Source of the DNA: Pycnopodia helianthoides
Taxonomy: Eukaryota > Echinodermata > Asteroidea > Forcipulatida > Asteriidae
Assembly (NCBI GenBank): GCA_032158295.1
Contig: CM063257.1
Coordinates: 15,158,332-15,222,331, forward strand
Direction of reading: 5' to 3'
Length of the DNA: 64,000 nucleotides
Part shown: one piece after another, positions 12,310 through 24,559 of the stretch
Position numbering within the stretch: position 1 is the first letter of the stretch
How the letters are laid out: the number at the start of each line of letters is the position of its first letter
Position numbers and translations under genes: made by a program
The notes under the pieces: generated by a model
Told to the model about the DNA's origin: nothing
The model's input: the letters and a program-made list of their open reading frames with translations, nothing else
The model's database searches: none

Positions 12310-13790
12310 GAGATTGATTCTACAGTACAAGTAGAGACGTGCTAGCCGTTTCTTGTTCTGAAAATTTTTAGGTAGCTGCGTTTTCAGTCACTACTTTATG
12401 AACAGCACGACGAATGTTTTCAGAGTGCGGTGCCCATGGCAACCGTTATCAGGCCAGGCGAGAGCACATTTTCTGCAAGGGGGACTGGTTTTTCCCATAG
12501 ACAGTATTATTGTCCAATTAGTGCTATAGCACTTTGCAACGCTATAGTAGTTGGTTAATCAAATTTTGGTGTCAAATCATTTTTAGTTTTTGTATTTCCA
12601 CTAAGGTTACAATGATGAGGCCTGGTTGACGACTCTATTGTTTCTTTTGGCATGGAAAGTTTGACATAGGTTGAACCCCTAAATACGGGCAAAACCCACA
12701 CATTCAAAATAGCCGCCGCATATAGCGGCTCCTTGAATTCCCACAATGTACTTAACATGGACATTTTGTTGAGAGTTACAAACAAAAAAATCATTAAAAA
12801 GCATTAAAACTGTTTGACCGACATTACAGGTATAATGTGGATATGAAAAGTTTAACATAGCACTGAGGAAGGATCTTGAAGATTTATACAACAACTGTAT
12901 CCAACCAATTACAAGCTTAGCAGATCAAGTTGTTTTCTTCAAACAATTTGTCGTTATGCCTGGTAACTAATGCCTACAAGAACCATAGTATGGTCTTGTA
13001 CAGTATATTGAAATGGGTATGCATCATTAATTGTTTACGTCGTATAATGCTCATCAAACGCTTGCCATTGTGCATGGTTTGGTTATCATCGATTATTAAT
13101 ATAGTTATCTTTGATATCTTTGCCTTGATAAAATATTGAGCACTGAGTGCATTCAATGTCTAGATTTTGTATAACTAGTCGGTACAATCATTCCATGCCT
13201 AATACCACTTGTGAAATCCTTTATTCCACGGTGGTGTCTTAAACGTTTACAGTATAGACCATGTTACATTTGTTTACAGAGTGGTGACCTCGTACATTAT
13301 AGTGCTATTCCTGACGGGCAAGATGCTACACAGGCTCAATGGGAAAATTTTTATTTTGTGTCATAATTTTCACATAAATCCAAAATTTACAAAAGCAACA
13401 GCTGTGCAACTTTTGAGATGTCCCCTCTTTCTTCATATCAAAAGTTGAGGAAAATCAGACAGTGCGATCTCCATAAAACATAAGATTTGTTGTATTCTTC
13501 CATTGAGCTGTCTACAAAATGTGCCCGCCGGAAGTTCATGCTCTGTGGCTCTTTTGTAAACATGTGATGTCACAGGTCACATCGTCTATACCGTGAGGTA
13601 TACGTAGGACAGTTAGGTCTTCCTTCATAATCCAAGTGGTTGGACAGCAGGTTTTGGTCGCTACTTTACTAGCACTGTGCTTGTAAATACTCAAAAGCTC
13701 CAATAAATTTATATCCCCAGGGGTGAAAAAATGGTGGAATCGCATAATTTCAACAAACTTTCCAAAATGAGGTTCTTATTTTTAATCCGT
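12310..13790. other. Intergenic, nothing recognised
   Basis: AT-rich non-coding sequence. Short frames on both strands overlap each other and show no domain, splice or repeat signal. Confidence 0.3.
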
Positions 13791-13794
13791 ATTT

Positions 13795-13900
13795 ACCCCT
13801 CAGCCAAGCCAATTAGGCTAAAGGGGTATTGTAATTGCCTACGACGTTTGTCCGTCCGTGCATTGGGTTATTTTACGTGCATTACACGTCACGGTCTTAC
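13795..13900 (+). repeat. Repeat terminus with hairpin, shared with 29170-29265 (opposite strand)
   Basis: CCTCAGCC, then CCAATTAGGCTAAAGGGGTATTG, then a TACGACGTTTGTCCGTCCG-like string. The complement of 29170-29265 reads CCTCAGC, ACAATAGACTAAAAGGGC, ACGCCGTCCGTCC. This looks like the end of one repeat family present in two orientations. The superfamily is not recognised. Confidence 0.5.
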
Positions 13901-13949
13901 ATCCCAACCGAATGAAAAGCAACGATGGTTAATAGTCTAGTCAATCTAT

Positions 13950-14520
13950 GGCTTGTTCTAGACAAAATTGCAACAGAAATTATTCGTTTTGCAAGCGTTT
14001 CTTGAAACCCCCTAACAATATATCAAAAAATTAGAAAAAATGAAGTAGAGGAAATTTGCCTAATTTGCATAAATTTAAAATTTAAAATTGCCTCTATTTT
14101 CAGTAAATATCAGATAAATATTATTTTTTCACAAAATATTTTCATAGATATAGTCACTGCATAATCTCAAAACACATATGACCAAGAACAAATCCAAGAT
14201 GGCTGCCATTTTTGAAGATGCCGCAATTTTTAAAGATGGCCGCCATTTTCCCGCAAAAAAAAATTCTCACTAGTTAGAAAGATAATAATCTCATTTGAAT
14301 GACCACTGCGCTAATATGTTTCAGACTCGGTGGTATGGCATTTCTCTACAGTGTTTATCACTAGTAATCTTATATACAATTTCCACTTACGCCAAATGTA
14401 TTCGAATAAACAATTGTCAACTTTATTACACTTTCAGGAATCAATTAAAAGTAACTCTAACTTGCATGCAGTGTTGAAACAATTTCGAGAGTTTAAATTT
14501 TCCATAAAAGGAAAAGGCTA
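13950..14520 (+). repeat. Dispersed repeat copy 1 (homologous to 15505-16045)
   Basis: About 570 bases, from 'aaaattgcaacagaaattattcg' through an 'aagatggccgccattttcccgc' segment to 'ataaaaggaaaaggctacaataaagtg', recur with modest divergence at 15505-16045. Part recurs inverted at 16410-16720. It is followed by a C run and an A-rich tail (14535-14640). There is no coding frame. Confidence 0.8.
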
Positions 14521-14534
14521 CAATAAAGTGTATC

Positions 14535-14640
14535 CCCCCCCCCCCAAAAAAAAAAAAATAATAATAATAATTAAATAAATAAAAAATTGAACAAAAAAGT
14601 AATAAGAATTAAAAAAAACAAAAAAAAAAAAACATAGATA
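14535..14640 (+). repeat. C-run and A-rich tail
   Basis: About a dozen C, then a poly-A/AAT/AAAT tract. It is similar to the tails at 488-625 and 3026-3080 and follows repeat copy 1 directly. Confidence 0.7.
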
Positions 14641-14939
14641 CAAACAAAAACTGTTTTCCAACTCTAGGTCTATATAAAATAAAATAAAAACGAGCCAATG
14701 AATGAATTTAGACGATACATATATTTATATATAAAAGTAACGCAAATATAAGCATGTTGTTTACAGTTAGAAAATAATAATAATAATGCTGCGATATAAA
14801 AAACTGTTTAAAAATAATATTAACATAAAATGATACGTGAAATTGCTTTTACAATGCAGAGCAAAATGGTCATTATCGTCATTTTCGTTAATAAAGTCAT
14901 TGAGTAACTAAGTATTTCAGGTTCAGAAGTGATAGTTTC

Positions 14940-15480
14940 AAAGGGAACAATAACTGCCTCTCGTTAACGGCTACCGGTAAATTTTATGGCGAGTATTTAT
15001 TATTGAGGATGAGCACAATATTGTTAAAGGCTTTGATGGATCATTATTATTTTTCTCTTCTCACAGTTGACTTGTAAATTTGTTACTGCCGATGAAACTA
15101 TTAAGCTTTAATATATTTTTCTTTCATCATCGTGATAATGTCAAAAACTAATGACTTACATGTAGCAATATATCAGTAAGAGCATTTGATGCCAGGTAAA
15201 AAGCCTTTACAAACTAGATGTGTTTATCCTTGTACAAAATAATCGCCATAAAAATAACCGGAAGCCATTAATAAGAGGCGCTTATCGTTCCTTACAGGAA
15301 CTTATCACTTTTGAACCTGAACTAACCTGTTTTCAATTGCAATATTAACGAGGAGGACGATATTGTAGGTAAATAACAAGACGTGGATATATTCTGAAAT
15401 TTGAACCACGATTCTAGTAATCTACTGCAAGAGTCTCGAAAACTAGGCCTAAACATCTTTTCAGCAAACTCAAGCGTTTG
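14940..15480 (+). repeat. Duplicated non-coding segment, copy 1 of 3
   Basis: Shares an ordered series of blocks with 16890-17330 and 29880-30800: 'tttctttcatcat...tgataatgtcaaa', a '...gttaacggctaccgg' type string, 'ttgttcctta' and 'ttgaaccacgattctagtaat'. These look like diverged paralogous introns or flanks left by repeated duplication of the FReD-type gene. That link is inferred from position only. Confidence 0.55.
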
Positions 15481-15504
15481 GGATGGGGTCGAAAATACTC
15501 AGGT

Positions 15505-16045
15505 ATTTTGACATATACAAAATTGCAACAGAATTTATTGTTTTTTGCAAGTGTCTCTTGAAACCATCCCAAACAGCATATCAAAAAAGTAGAAAAAAGG
15601 AATTAGGAAAAAAGCCTAATTTGCATAAATTAAAAATTGCTGCTTTTGCCTCTATTTCCATGAATAACATAAATATTATTTTTTCCACACGATAGTTTCA
15701 TATTCTCCAAACACATATGAGCGAGAAAAAAATCAAAGGTTGCTGCAATATTTTAAGATGGCCGCCATTTTCCCGCCAAAATCAAATTCTCTGTAGTTAG
15801 TAAGATAATAATCTCATTTGGATGACCACTGCGCTAATATTATGTTTCAGACTCGGTGGTATGACATTTCTCTACAGTGTTTATCACTAATAATCCTTAT
15901 ATACAATTTCCACTTATGCCAAAGGTATTCGACTAAACAATTGTCAACTTTAATACACTTTCAGGAATCATTCAAAAGTAACTTTAACTTGCATGAAGTG
16001 TTTAAACAATTTTGAGAAGTTGAATTTCCCATAAAAGGAAAAGGC
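15505..16045 (+). repeat. Dispersed repeat copy 2
   Basis: Direct, diverged copy of 13950-14520. The best-conserved part is 15815-16040 against 14290-14520 ('gaccactgcgctaatat...cagactcggtggtatg'). Confidence 0.8.
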
Positions 16046-16409
16046 TGCACTAAAGTGTGTGACCCCCAAATGTAATGATAAATAAGTTTATCCCAGTATC
16101 AGAAAAATCGCAATTAAGAATTTTGCATAGATAAGAAATAAGAGGTTTGCAACAGATTTTGCTGATATTAAAGTTTAAAACGATGGTTTTATATAGAATT
16201 GTTGTAATACTGCTCAGATGACTTAATTTAAGAGCTATGTGAATTAAAATAGGGCATACCTCTTAAAACTCCTCACTCAAGCTGTCAGTGGTTATAGTGG
16301 CAATGAGAGGGCCTATAAATAGGGGATGAAATCAGGATGGTTATTACATACTGTCATTAGCAGTGCTATAAGTTTATTTATTTCAAAGGGTTTATATACC
16401 CCTCACAGT

Positions 16410-16720
16410 AACGATCATTCGCTTTTTGGTGGGAAAATGTCGGCAATCTTGAAAAATTGCTGCCATCTTGGAATTTTGACATGTTCGTATGTGTTTGGAG
16501 AATATGCAGTGACACATCCATGAAAATTGTATGGGAAAAAATAGGAATTATACAATATATGACTGAAAATAGAGGCAAACACGACAATTATTTAATTATG
16601 CAAATTAGGCACATTTCCCCTACTTTTTTCTACTTGTCCATTATGTTTTTTGAGAGGGTTTCAAGAGACACTTGCAATCTAAATCATTTATGTTGCAATT
16701 TTGTTTAGGTCAAGCCATGT
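16410..16720 (-). repeat. Dispersed repeat copy 3, inverted and partial
   Basis: Its complement matches the first half of copies 1 and 2: the 'ttgcaacataaat...tctcttgaaacc' stretch, 'cctaatttgcataatta' and 'gcctctattttcagt'. Confidence 0.7.
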
Positions 16721-16744
16721 TTTGGCACATATTGACTAGACTAT

Positions 16745-16865
16745 AAGTGTTTTGCTTATTGACACAAGTGTTACAACCGTGACTCAAACCCGCACTCTGC
16801 TAATCAGAAACACAAGAGCATGGGTTCGGTGTTCTTTTCCGCTTGGCCACGATACGCCAAGACAG
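16745..16865 (-). mobile_element. tRNA-derived SINE head, truncated
   Basis: The complement reads GTGGCCAAGCGG (A-box-like), then GGGTTTGAGTCACG (B-box-like), then ACACTTGTGTC. This is the same order and spacing as the full-length SINE at 36505-36850. The central domain and tail are missing. Confidence 0.65.
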
Positions 16866-16889
16866 ATGGTGTCAAGACAAAGGTAATCG

Positions 16890-17330
16890 TTTATATGGAT
16901 CAATTTGAATTGTCCTCCTTCACAGTTGAATTGTAACGCTAACGACGATGATATTACGTTGCTCTTTTCAACACCACGCTCATTTGTAACCCCCAAATTG
17001 TAATTTTCTCTCATCATGATGATTCTGTCAAACACTAATGCCTTATAGCAATTAGTATGAGCACAGGAAACAGGCGGCAAAACTATTGTGTTCATTGTAA
17101 CCTTATGAACAATTATCGCAATAAAAAATTACCGCTGGCCGTTAACGGGAGCCACTAATTATTGTTCCTTTGAGCAGAACAAGCCTTGGGTATCTTTTGA
17201 AATTATTTGAGCCACGATTCTAGTAATTCAAAACTTAAAAAAAAGGGGCAAACTTGGTTCGGTGCAGGGACAAGAGAGTTCACTTCTGTTATGAAACTTC
17301 AACCCTAATTTGAGAATATGGGTAAAGAAA
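16890..17330 (+). repeat. Duplicated non-coding segment, copy 2 of 3
   Basis: Diverged paralogue of 14940-15480 and 29880-30800, with shared 'attgtaattttctctcatcatgatgat' and 'gccacgattctagtaat' blocks in the same order. Confidence 0.55.
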
Positions 17331-17779
17331 GTTTAGCCGAGAGTGATCTCGCTGTACATAAAGTTACACAGCCCTTGTGTCCTGATTTTATTGTGGACTT
17401 TGAAGACCTATTTCTAGGTAACAAAATATATATTTATATTTTTTTTACTTTTTCAATATATTCTTAACCTGTCCCTTCAGGGGCTCCGTACCACTGGACA
17501 TTTGTAGGAATGAAAACAAGGTTTACATGTTCATGCAAAATTACAATTCTGACTATTTAACTGTGCGGTAATGTTTTGTTTAATTCGGAAACAACTCGGT
17601 GCAAATGGATAATCTTTTTGGTATAGCTTCGTACATTATGTACAGTTTCAAGCTGTTTCCATGCAGTTTTTCAAGAGTCCATCCGATGTTCACACCAATT
17701 TATAATAAGTGATTTTAATAGACCATTGTTTATAGTGATTTACAGTTACATTCAAGTGTCATTATTACTGATGATTATT

Positions 17780-19440
17780 GAATTGGCGTGCAGTGACATA
17801 GGGTAAGGTGCACACTACCCTCGACTTCCTGTTCAAACCGGAAGTTTAAAATTTCAAAATTCAGACTTTAAGAAATTTTCATATTTGTTACACACACACA
17901 CTACTCACAATTTTACACTATACTGTAGGTCTATAAGCGTTCTCAAACTTTGCCACAGAGATAATACCTAGTTGACCTTCACTTCCGGTTGAAATTGGGT
18001 ATGCTTTGCCCCGCTGTTAAACTGTGGGAAAATAACTGCACTGAAAACATACACAATGCGTCATCTATACCAGTTGCATTCTGAGCGGCTTTTCGCTCTA
18101 TTGACCACAAGGTTCAAAGTCCAAACATGCTTGTACTCTGGTCTCTGTTCAAGGTTCACGCAACCTGATTTTGGCATTAGCTTTCTTAGTCTCTAAAACA
18201 GCCGTCCATGCAAACCTCGCTAACAATCAAATGTCAGGGTTTTACTCGTGTGCTTTTTTAGACTTTTGCTAAAGTGTGTAGCTTGTAGTGCCTTTACTAA
18301 GAGTTATTCTAGGCCACTAGAAATAACCAAAATACAATGTATTTTCATGACAATTAACGATTAGATTGGTAAATCTTTCCCTATGAATAAAACACTGGGT
18401 TGCGCTATCACGGCAATGTGTCTGAGATTGCGCCGCAGTTTATTCCTAACAGAAAGTGAACCACTTGGTTAGTACATACATATACCCCCATTGGATTTGT
18501 GCATGACCAACATATGTTACTCTTAGGTAATAAAGGTGTTTTTTAAGGCATTTGAATGGGATAAGATAACATACCATCTAGTACCTTTTACAATTTGTTA
18601 GTAAGAGAAAACACATTCTGTTCATCTTAAAGTCATCGGGTGTCAAGTTACAGTAATTCAAAGCTTATTACTTAAAAAATCTTATCTCCTGAACCACAAG
18701 TCATAAAGTTGAATTGTTTGTTTTGTCTTGTAGCTTACAACTCTTGTGACATTTTGCTCATACGGATGACCCCACTTTGATCTTTTCTTCTGGTGCAAAC
18801 AGGAAGTTCAAATATTAAAAATCATATTTTTTGAACCACATGTCAAGAAGTCTTAAACATTGTGCTGCTTGCTAGCTTAATACACATTTTGAAAATTTAG
18901 TCGAAGCATGACCCCATTTTGACCTTCCCTTCCGGTCTAAACAGGAAGTTCATGGTATACAAATCATTACTCCTGAACCAAATGTCATAAAATCATAATC
19001 TTTTGCTGTCTGGTAGCTTATCACACATTTAACATTTTATTCCGGAAGCATGACCCCACTTTGACCTTTCCTTCCGGTCCCAACAGGAAGTTCTAAGTAT
19101 ACAAAACTCTAATTTGTGTTCAAAGTTCACGCAACTTGATTTTGGCAATAGCTGTTGTTTTAGTCTCTAAAACAGCAGTCAGGCTTTTAATCGTGTGCTT
19201 TTTTTTTTTAGACTTTTGCTAAAGTGTGTAGCTTGTTATACACCCTACAAAACGTAATAGCACAGAATTAAACTAAATAATTACCTCCCGCGTTGACACA
19301 ACACTGACCCCAGCGATACCCGAACACCTAGTGTTTGCATGTACTAACACTAATTTCTAGTTTAATACTTCTTACTTTTCTTCTTATCCCTCAAGATTGT
19401 CAGCTGAAAAGCACACTTCCCAAGCTCACACGACCTTTAA
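17780..19440 (+). repeat. Modular palindromic repeat block R2
   Basis: Contains the CTTCCTGTTCAAACCGGAAG palindrome near 17825, the 'acagccgtccatgcaaacctcgctaa' segment, and three tandem ~143-bp modules (see 18672-19101). It ends with 'acccgaacacctagtg', a variant of the CGAACACC terminus seen elsewhere. Non-coding. Confidence 0.75.
18672..19101 (+). repeat. Three tandem ~143-bp modules
   Basis: Units at about 18672-18817, 18818-18960 and 18961-19101. Each runs from 'aaatc...tcctgaaccacatgtcataaag' through 'tagctta' and 'catgaccccactttgacctt' to 'cttccggtccaaacaggaagtt'. A further single unit lies at 10640-10790. Confidence 0.75.
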
Positions 19441-19479
19441 ACTTAAAATATAGTTGAATAATCATTAGTAAATGAGACG

Positions 19480-20372
19480 TTGCAATGACGTCATGATGAC
19501 GTCATCAGGTGTGGAATTACATTAAATTAAAGTTTAATATTTAAAAAAAATCATATATTTAACTCAATCATCAAAAAAGGCTTGTTAACACTTAACAATT
19601 GCCACACAGAGTGTGACCTAATTGACCTTGACTTTCGGTTCAAACCGGAATTTGAAAATTCAAAAAATGCATATCTCAAGAACCACTCTTAATTTAGTAA
19701 AACCTTTTACATCAAATTGTAGGTCATTGAGCCTGCTCATGCTTTTGCCAAGAGAAGACATCATTATGACCTTAACTTCTGGTCCAAAACGGGCGTTAAA
19801 GCCAACGTATATATATTAAATGGCTATTTAAACTTGGGTATAGAGAAAAGCACGGCGGCTGGCTTTTCTGCTCCATTGATCAAAAGGGCCAAAGTCTGGG
19901 AAATCTGTTTATAGTAATCCAACATTTCAAACGTCAGCAGTATGATGGCGCTATATCAAATTAATGGTCATGCTTTTACCGCGCTCTGTGACATTATTGT
20001 CTCGCTCTGTGACAGATACCGGCTCTTTTTTAGTCTATAAGAGGAGTATACGCAAACACCAATGTGAGCATTTTTGTCGGCCAGCAAAGACACACTTTCA
20101 AAGCTCACCACATAAACTTGAAACATCACACATAGTTAGCTATTTATTAGTAGATGAAAACTGCTGCAATGGCGTCGTCAGGTGTCAAATTAGGCTTGAT
20201 CAAAGTTGCTTATTTCAAAAATACAAATCCTTATAATCACTACTAACTAAACGATTAGTACAAAGACATGTTCCACAATATTGTTTCTTTACTTATCACC
20301 AGCTTTGCTAATTTGTTGGATATATTTACCGAACACCATGTTTTTGTTTCAACACAAATTTAAATCTAGCTA
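19480..20372 (+). repeat. Modular palindromic repeat block R3
   Basis: Starts with 'gacgtcatgatgacgtcatcaggtgt'. It carries TTTCGGTTCAAACCGGAA at about 19633 and ends with the CCGAACACCATG/GTTTTTGTTTCAACAC/TCTAG terminus at 20329-20372. The same order is seen in blocks R4 and R5. Confidence 0.75.
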
Positions 20373-20379
20373 TAAATAT

Positions 20380-21030
20380 TTTGTAATGGTATTTTCTTTG
20401 CTTCCTTTCTGTTCCCGCTTTTGTATGTATTTTGTTTAATATGTATTTTACAGCATTAGGCTATCGCATAACTTCTACCTAGTTTCATCCACACACAAAA
20501 AGACAAGTCACAACAAACGAGCTATTTAAGTTGTCGATGATCAGCCAGCTGCATATTAAACAATAACATTCGCTTGAAAAGCAGGGCCTTGTCAATACTG
20601 AAAGCTACACCGCATTAATTTTGCGATAGATAATAATGGTTCCAAAAGGCGTAATACAATCATTTGGGTTTTTGACCACTACATAATTACAGGTTAGCTT
20701 AGTGTGTTACCGTTGACTACAGTTGGTGGTTATCCAGCAAGAGGGTTGAAGGTACTAAGCTCATGGTGTTTGCAGGTTCGCATAGTTTGTCTATCTCATT
20801 CAAACCAACTGGTTGGTATTGAATAGTAAGACAGTAAGAGAGTTGACTGTGAACAGTGTAGCTGCATTAAGCACGCAGAATTAAGCCTTCCTTTAAAACC
20901 TCAATAATGATGATTAAATGTCTGTTTTGAAAAACTGGAAGATTTTGTTGTTGTTGTTGTTGTTTTTGTTTTTTTTAATATTCGCTGTGCTTTAAAGCGA
21001 AATTAATGTTCTACTCTATAAATTATTATT
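20380..21030. other. Intergenic, nothing recognised
   Basis: AT-rich, with short TTG runs near 20948. No gene or repeat could be supported. Confidence 0.3.
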
Positions 21031-21266
21031 TCTAAGTACAAGCAATTTGCGATTTTTCACTTGGGTGACAATGGAAAGGCGACAAGTGTCAGATGTAATT
21101 GCCATGACGTTGGTGAAAAAGCTTGCGCCTTGGTAAATAATAATAACATGATGCGTCAGTGATAAAGCCAACACTGCTGTAGTTGACATCTTGAAATAAG
21201 CTGGGTTTTTTACTCATAATTATTGTACTGAGTCAACTCACAGGAGTGTAAGTAGAAATATCAAAA

Positions 21267-21312
21267 ATGAAGAGTTTGCTGTTGGTCGGATTCCTGGTGT
21301 GGTGTACTGAAG
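21267..21312 (+). CDS. Signal-peptide exon 1 (first of two paralogous 5' exons)
   Basis: ATG followed by a 15-codon hydrophobic leader, MKSLLLVGFLVWCTE, then a donor GAAG/GTAAAC in phase 1. It is almost the same as the leader exon at 24370-24415, and the homology extends about 200 bases upstream, so the promoter region is duplicated too. A leader exon of this size is typical of secreted lectin-like proteins. I could not find a partner for the Cys-rich exon of 25088 in the 3 kb that follow, so this copy may be a relic or may splice to the downstream exons. The long open frame reading on through the donor is intronic. Confidence 0.65.
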
Positions 21313-22114
21313 GTAAACACATTTGTTTCTTATATAGTGTGGGTGTTCCTGATGCTTGTTTCATCATTGTTCAATGCTTTTGTTTTCTGCTTGCTTTGTT
21401 GCCGACAGCCGCTTTTGTTACTCTTGCTACTGGGAGGGTTGTTATGGGTATTTGTTTGCTTGTTTCTTCGTTGGTCAGTTGTTTATTTTCATTCTTCGGG
21501 TTACTGCTCGCGATGTTATTTTTTGATATAATTGTTACCGCTCATATGAGATTCATTCAGTTAATCCCGGTCTGTTCATTTATTTCATTTATCACCCTAA
21601 AATTCATAATTAGTCTAATTTGAAAGAGTCAAATCCGAAGCTTAGGTGACGAAGTTATCGTTAAATGTAACTAGCTTAACACCATTAATCATTTTACTTA
21701 GTAATACTTACTAGTAAGACTAAGTTAACAACTTATTCCAAGACATTCAAACTAAGATTTTCAGTAAAAAGGGGTCAACGTTATGTGGTAAATTGCACGA
21801 AATGTCTACGACGTTAAAATGTATTAAAAAATTCCTATGTTGTAAAATTCTAGACTTGATCATGTACTTATCCCGCATCCAATTGATGCGTTCTTGGACA
21901 ATAAACACAAACTACTGTAGGTCGGAGACTGAAACAAGTCTATTAATTTCCGGGATTCAGAAGATCGAGTGCTTAGCGCAGCGATACTCGGCGCGGCGAC
22001 CGTGCACACTGCAATCACTCTGGCCGAGGTTTTTGACTTAAAACCCTCCGAGCAGCCACAGGGAAAAAAAATTGCATGCTGGAACAACTGGGCGCAGTGG
22101 AGAGACAACATGTA

Positions 22115-22400
22115 TTATTGGTAAATAACTGTTTTTTTTTTTTTTTGGGGGGGGCACAATTCTAGTTCTAATAGTCTGAACAGATGAATAGATGTTCCCT
22201 GGACCCATAAACTAAAGATTGAAGCACTCTGAAAATTTACACATTGGTTAACTACTAATTTTCGAAACAGTACATTAAGTTTGTGTGCACAAAAATATGG
22301 GGCAATAGGATTTTTGTGTTAACGTTATAATAAACCCATGAGACCCAACTTTTTCACACTACTTGTCAAACTTTGAGTTCACTCACCCAGAAATCACTAC
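22115..22400 (+). repeat. Duplicated non-coding segment, partner of 30110-30360
   Basis: Ordered matches to 30110-30360: 'gtaaataactg', 'ttctaatagtctgaacagatgaat', 'ccataaactaaagatt' and 'acacattggtta'. Together with 14940-15480, 16890-17330 and 29880-30800, this suggests that several gene-sized duplications occurred between 15 and 31 kb. Confidence 0.5.
22132..22154. repeat. T15-G8 homopolymer tract
   Basis: Fifteen T followed by eight G. It sits in a segment (about 22115-22400) whose flanks match 30110-30290 ('ctaatagtctgaacagatgaat'). Confidence 0.7.
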
Positions 22401-22799
22401 AGTATGTGAACGAGGGGTGTTTAAGGGTAGTCAACGAAAAAAAAAATCCGCGGAATTGATCCCGGATTTTGTATGAAGCTGGTCCTTCCGCCCGCGATCC
22501 TCGGCTGCTCGGAGGGTTCTCTGCGATGCATGTAATTGCTAATTGTCTTTGGATGCCCTACAGGACAGCAGCGTGCAGTACGATAAAATGGACGCGTCCA
22601 GGCAGTCTCATTGGCCGCCACGTCAACCTTACCAATGTACTATTCACACACGTGCATACATGTACCTACAACTATCGGATTGTACAAGTCGTTAAATGGG
22701 AGCGTTTTGTCGTAAGAGCAGTAGCCTCGTGCGGAGCAGCAGTCTCGCAAGATAGTTGCGACAGAGCCGTTTCGCTATCGCCGCTCCAGATATTTACCG

Positions 22800-23065
22800 A
22801 CTTGTTTACAAGTCTAGGAAATGTTGCGACAAAATGTGCAAGCACTATTTCAAAATAATGTCCAAATGAAAGGTTGTTGCAACGTTGTATACACGTCAGT
22901 ATGTATCATAACGAAAGCGCAACTTTCAGACAACGTTGCGGCAAAACGTTCTCGCGATGTTTCGACACAACGTCACCATTCAACGTTGTTGCAACATTTT
23001 GTGAACGTTACTTAGTAACAAGACGAAACCGCAACCTCCAGACAACGTTGCAGTAAGGTCGTGTG
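22800..23065 (+). repeat. Two ~119-bp AACGTT-rich units
   Basis: Two tandem diverged units with the pattern 'gttgttgcaacgttg ... ataacgaaagcgcaactttcagacaacgttgcgg' (22870-22945), then 'gttgttgcaacatttt ... aagacgaaaccgcaacctccagacaacgttgcag' (22985-23055). Both are rich in the self-complementary AACGTT and TTGCAA. It ends with 'gtgtgttagctggg', resembling a transposon terminus, but the matching left end was not found. Confidence 0.6.
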
Positions 23066-23403
23066 TTAGCTGGGCAATGGTCCCTAAAGACATGCATTTG
23101 CACCGAGACAGAGAATTACAGTTAGGTGAACCAAAAGGGTCGTGGTCGGGTCGAGCCACAATGAACAAAATATTACAATAGGTCAAACAAACAGACAAAG
23201 GACGAAAACAAAACAGTGGACTAAAACTAACACAGCGGCCTTGCAGGTCTGCCAGTAAAGTACCGACCGAAACTGAGTAATCAAACACAGGGGATCCCAC
23301 GGAGAGAATAACACGCATGGTCTTTTTGGAAATAGGCAATACGGGTGAGGATCCCCAGAGGAGACCACCACATCCCCGGTCAGCTTTGTAATATCAGTCT
23401 AGG

Positions 23404-24129
23404 TCAAAAGTACAGTACATGTACATGTACATGCATACCTGTACCCTCATCCTCAATAAGATTCCAATGTGTAAGATTTAAAGGCACGGTTACAAATAAA
23501 TAAACTTTTGGGGACTCTAAGTTGTTCATTAAGCACGTTCCAGAGCATTGGTCCCTCATGTTTAATGGTTTTATGAGAAAGAGAAGTACGAGTGTAAGGA
23601 ACATCAAAATTAGAAGCTTGGCTGGTAAAATGGGAAAGAACATCTGAATGTAAAGAAAAAAAAATGATTTAATGGCAGTAGGTACATTTTTGCATGACAG
23701 CCGATACATCAGGGACCCAAGCTGAAGACGATAAATATATTTTACTTTTAAAGTATTATATTTGATGAAAAGGGGGTCTGCATGTGCGTTAAAATCTTCA
23801 AAATTAAATATACGAAGAGTTCGTTTCTCTAATAACGAAGATAAGTTCCAATCAACATAATAGAGGGAATGCAATACCAATTCAGGTATACATATATAAT
23901 TCGGATGACTATTCCATGTTAGGCCACGGTCAACAAAAAGTCCGTGAAACTTACAACAATCAGTTTTAGTGACGATAAAGTCATTAATCTTTACAGGAAA
24001 AGGAAGGTCACTGACAGTGTTGCTGAACACCATGTAATTATAGTTTTAGTATTATTAAGGGATAATTTGTTGCCCATAAACACAATAGCAGCAAATATAA
24101 GATCTTCATTAAAGGTAATTACCAGGTAA
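23404..24129 (-). pseudogene. C-terminal part of a LINE reverse transcriptase (decayed)
   Basis: The minus-strand frame (23404-24033) matches the style of the RT thumb and C-terminal region of jockey/CR1/Rex-like non-LTR elements. NDFIVTKTDCCKFHGLFVDRGLTW corresponds to the 'K-LGV-ID--L-W' block. NFEDFNAHADPLF and IYRLQLGSLMYR correspond to the conserved stretch near the protein end. Further N-terminal RT residues (KLSLN-KT) continue to about 24129 in another frame, so at least one frameshift is present. There is no RT catalytic core and no boundary could be assigned. Here it is a scrap between the two signal exons. Confidence 0.7.
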
Positions 24130-24369
24130 TTAAGATTGCTATGGGAAAAAATAAATGCAATTAATGCAGGTTTAATGTGTGACCTGAGCGAGCATTATAA
24201 TTTTTATTTTTACGCCCTTGAAACAAATTGCGAATTTCCACTTGACTGAAAATGAATAGGCGGCAAGAGTCGGGTGCTCTTAGTGGAAAAGCTTGCGCGT
24301 AGATCAAAAGCATTATTCCCGAAATTGTCAACACAGCAACACACTGGTGCGTAGAGTAGAAACATCGAA

Positions 24370-24415
24370 ATGAAGACTTTCCTATTGCTCGGATTCCTGG
24401 TGTGGTATACCGAAG
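24370..24415 (+). CDS. Signal-peptide exon 2, probable first coding exon of the FReD protein
   Basis: MKTFLLLGFLVWYTE in 15 codons, then a phase-1 donor GAAG/GTAACT. The next exon that fits is 25088-25300 (acceptor AAAAAG, phase 1), which completes a Gly codon. The leader has a short basic N-terminus and a Leu/Phe/Val core, so the product should enter the secretory pathway. The upstream 150 bases resemble those before 21267, giving duplicated promoters. Which 3' cassette it joins (A at 36-42 kb or B at 50-55.5 kb) cannot be decided from sequence, because all phases match. Confidence 0.7.
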
Positions 24416-24559
24416 GTAACTATTTATTGATTTTGTTGAATTGTAAGTTCTCGATGATCAGTTATCGTTATTGTTTTTGTGGTATTTTTTATATAAAAAA
24501 CAAACATTTTCTTCGATAAGTTGATTGCGTGTTGGAGTTGGTAGGCACACGCACTGTTG

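Noticed and set aside
21267..21623. 118-codon hydrophobic frame as a multi-pass membrane protein
   Set aside because: The first 15 codons end at a strong donor, and the paralogue at 24370 shares only those codons. The rest is T-rich intron.
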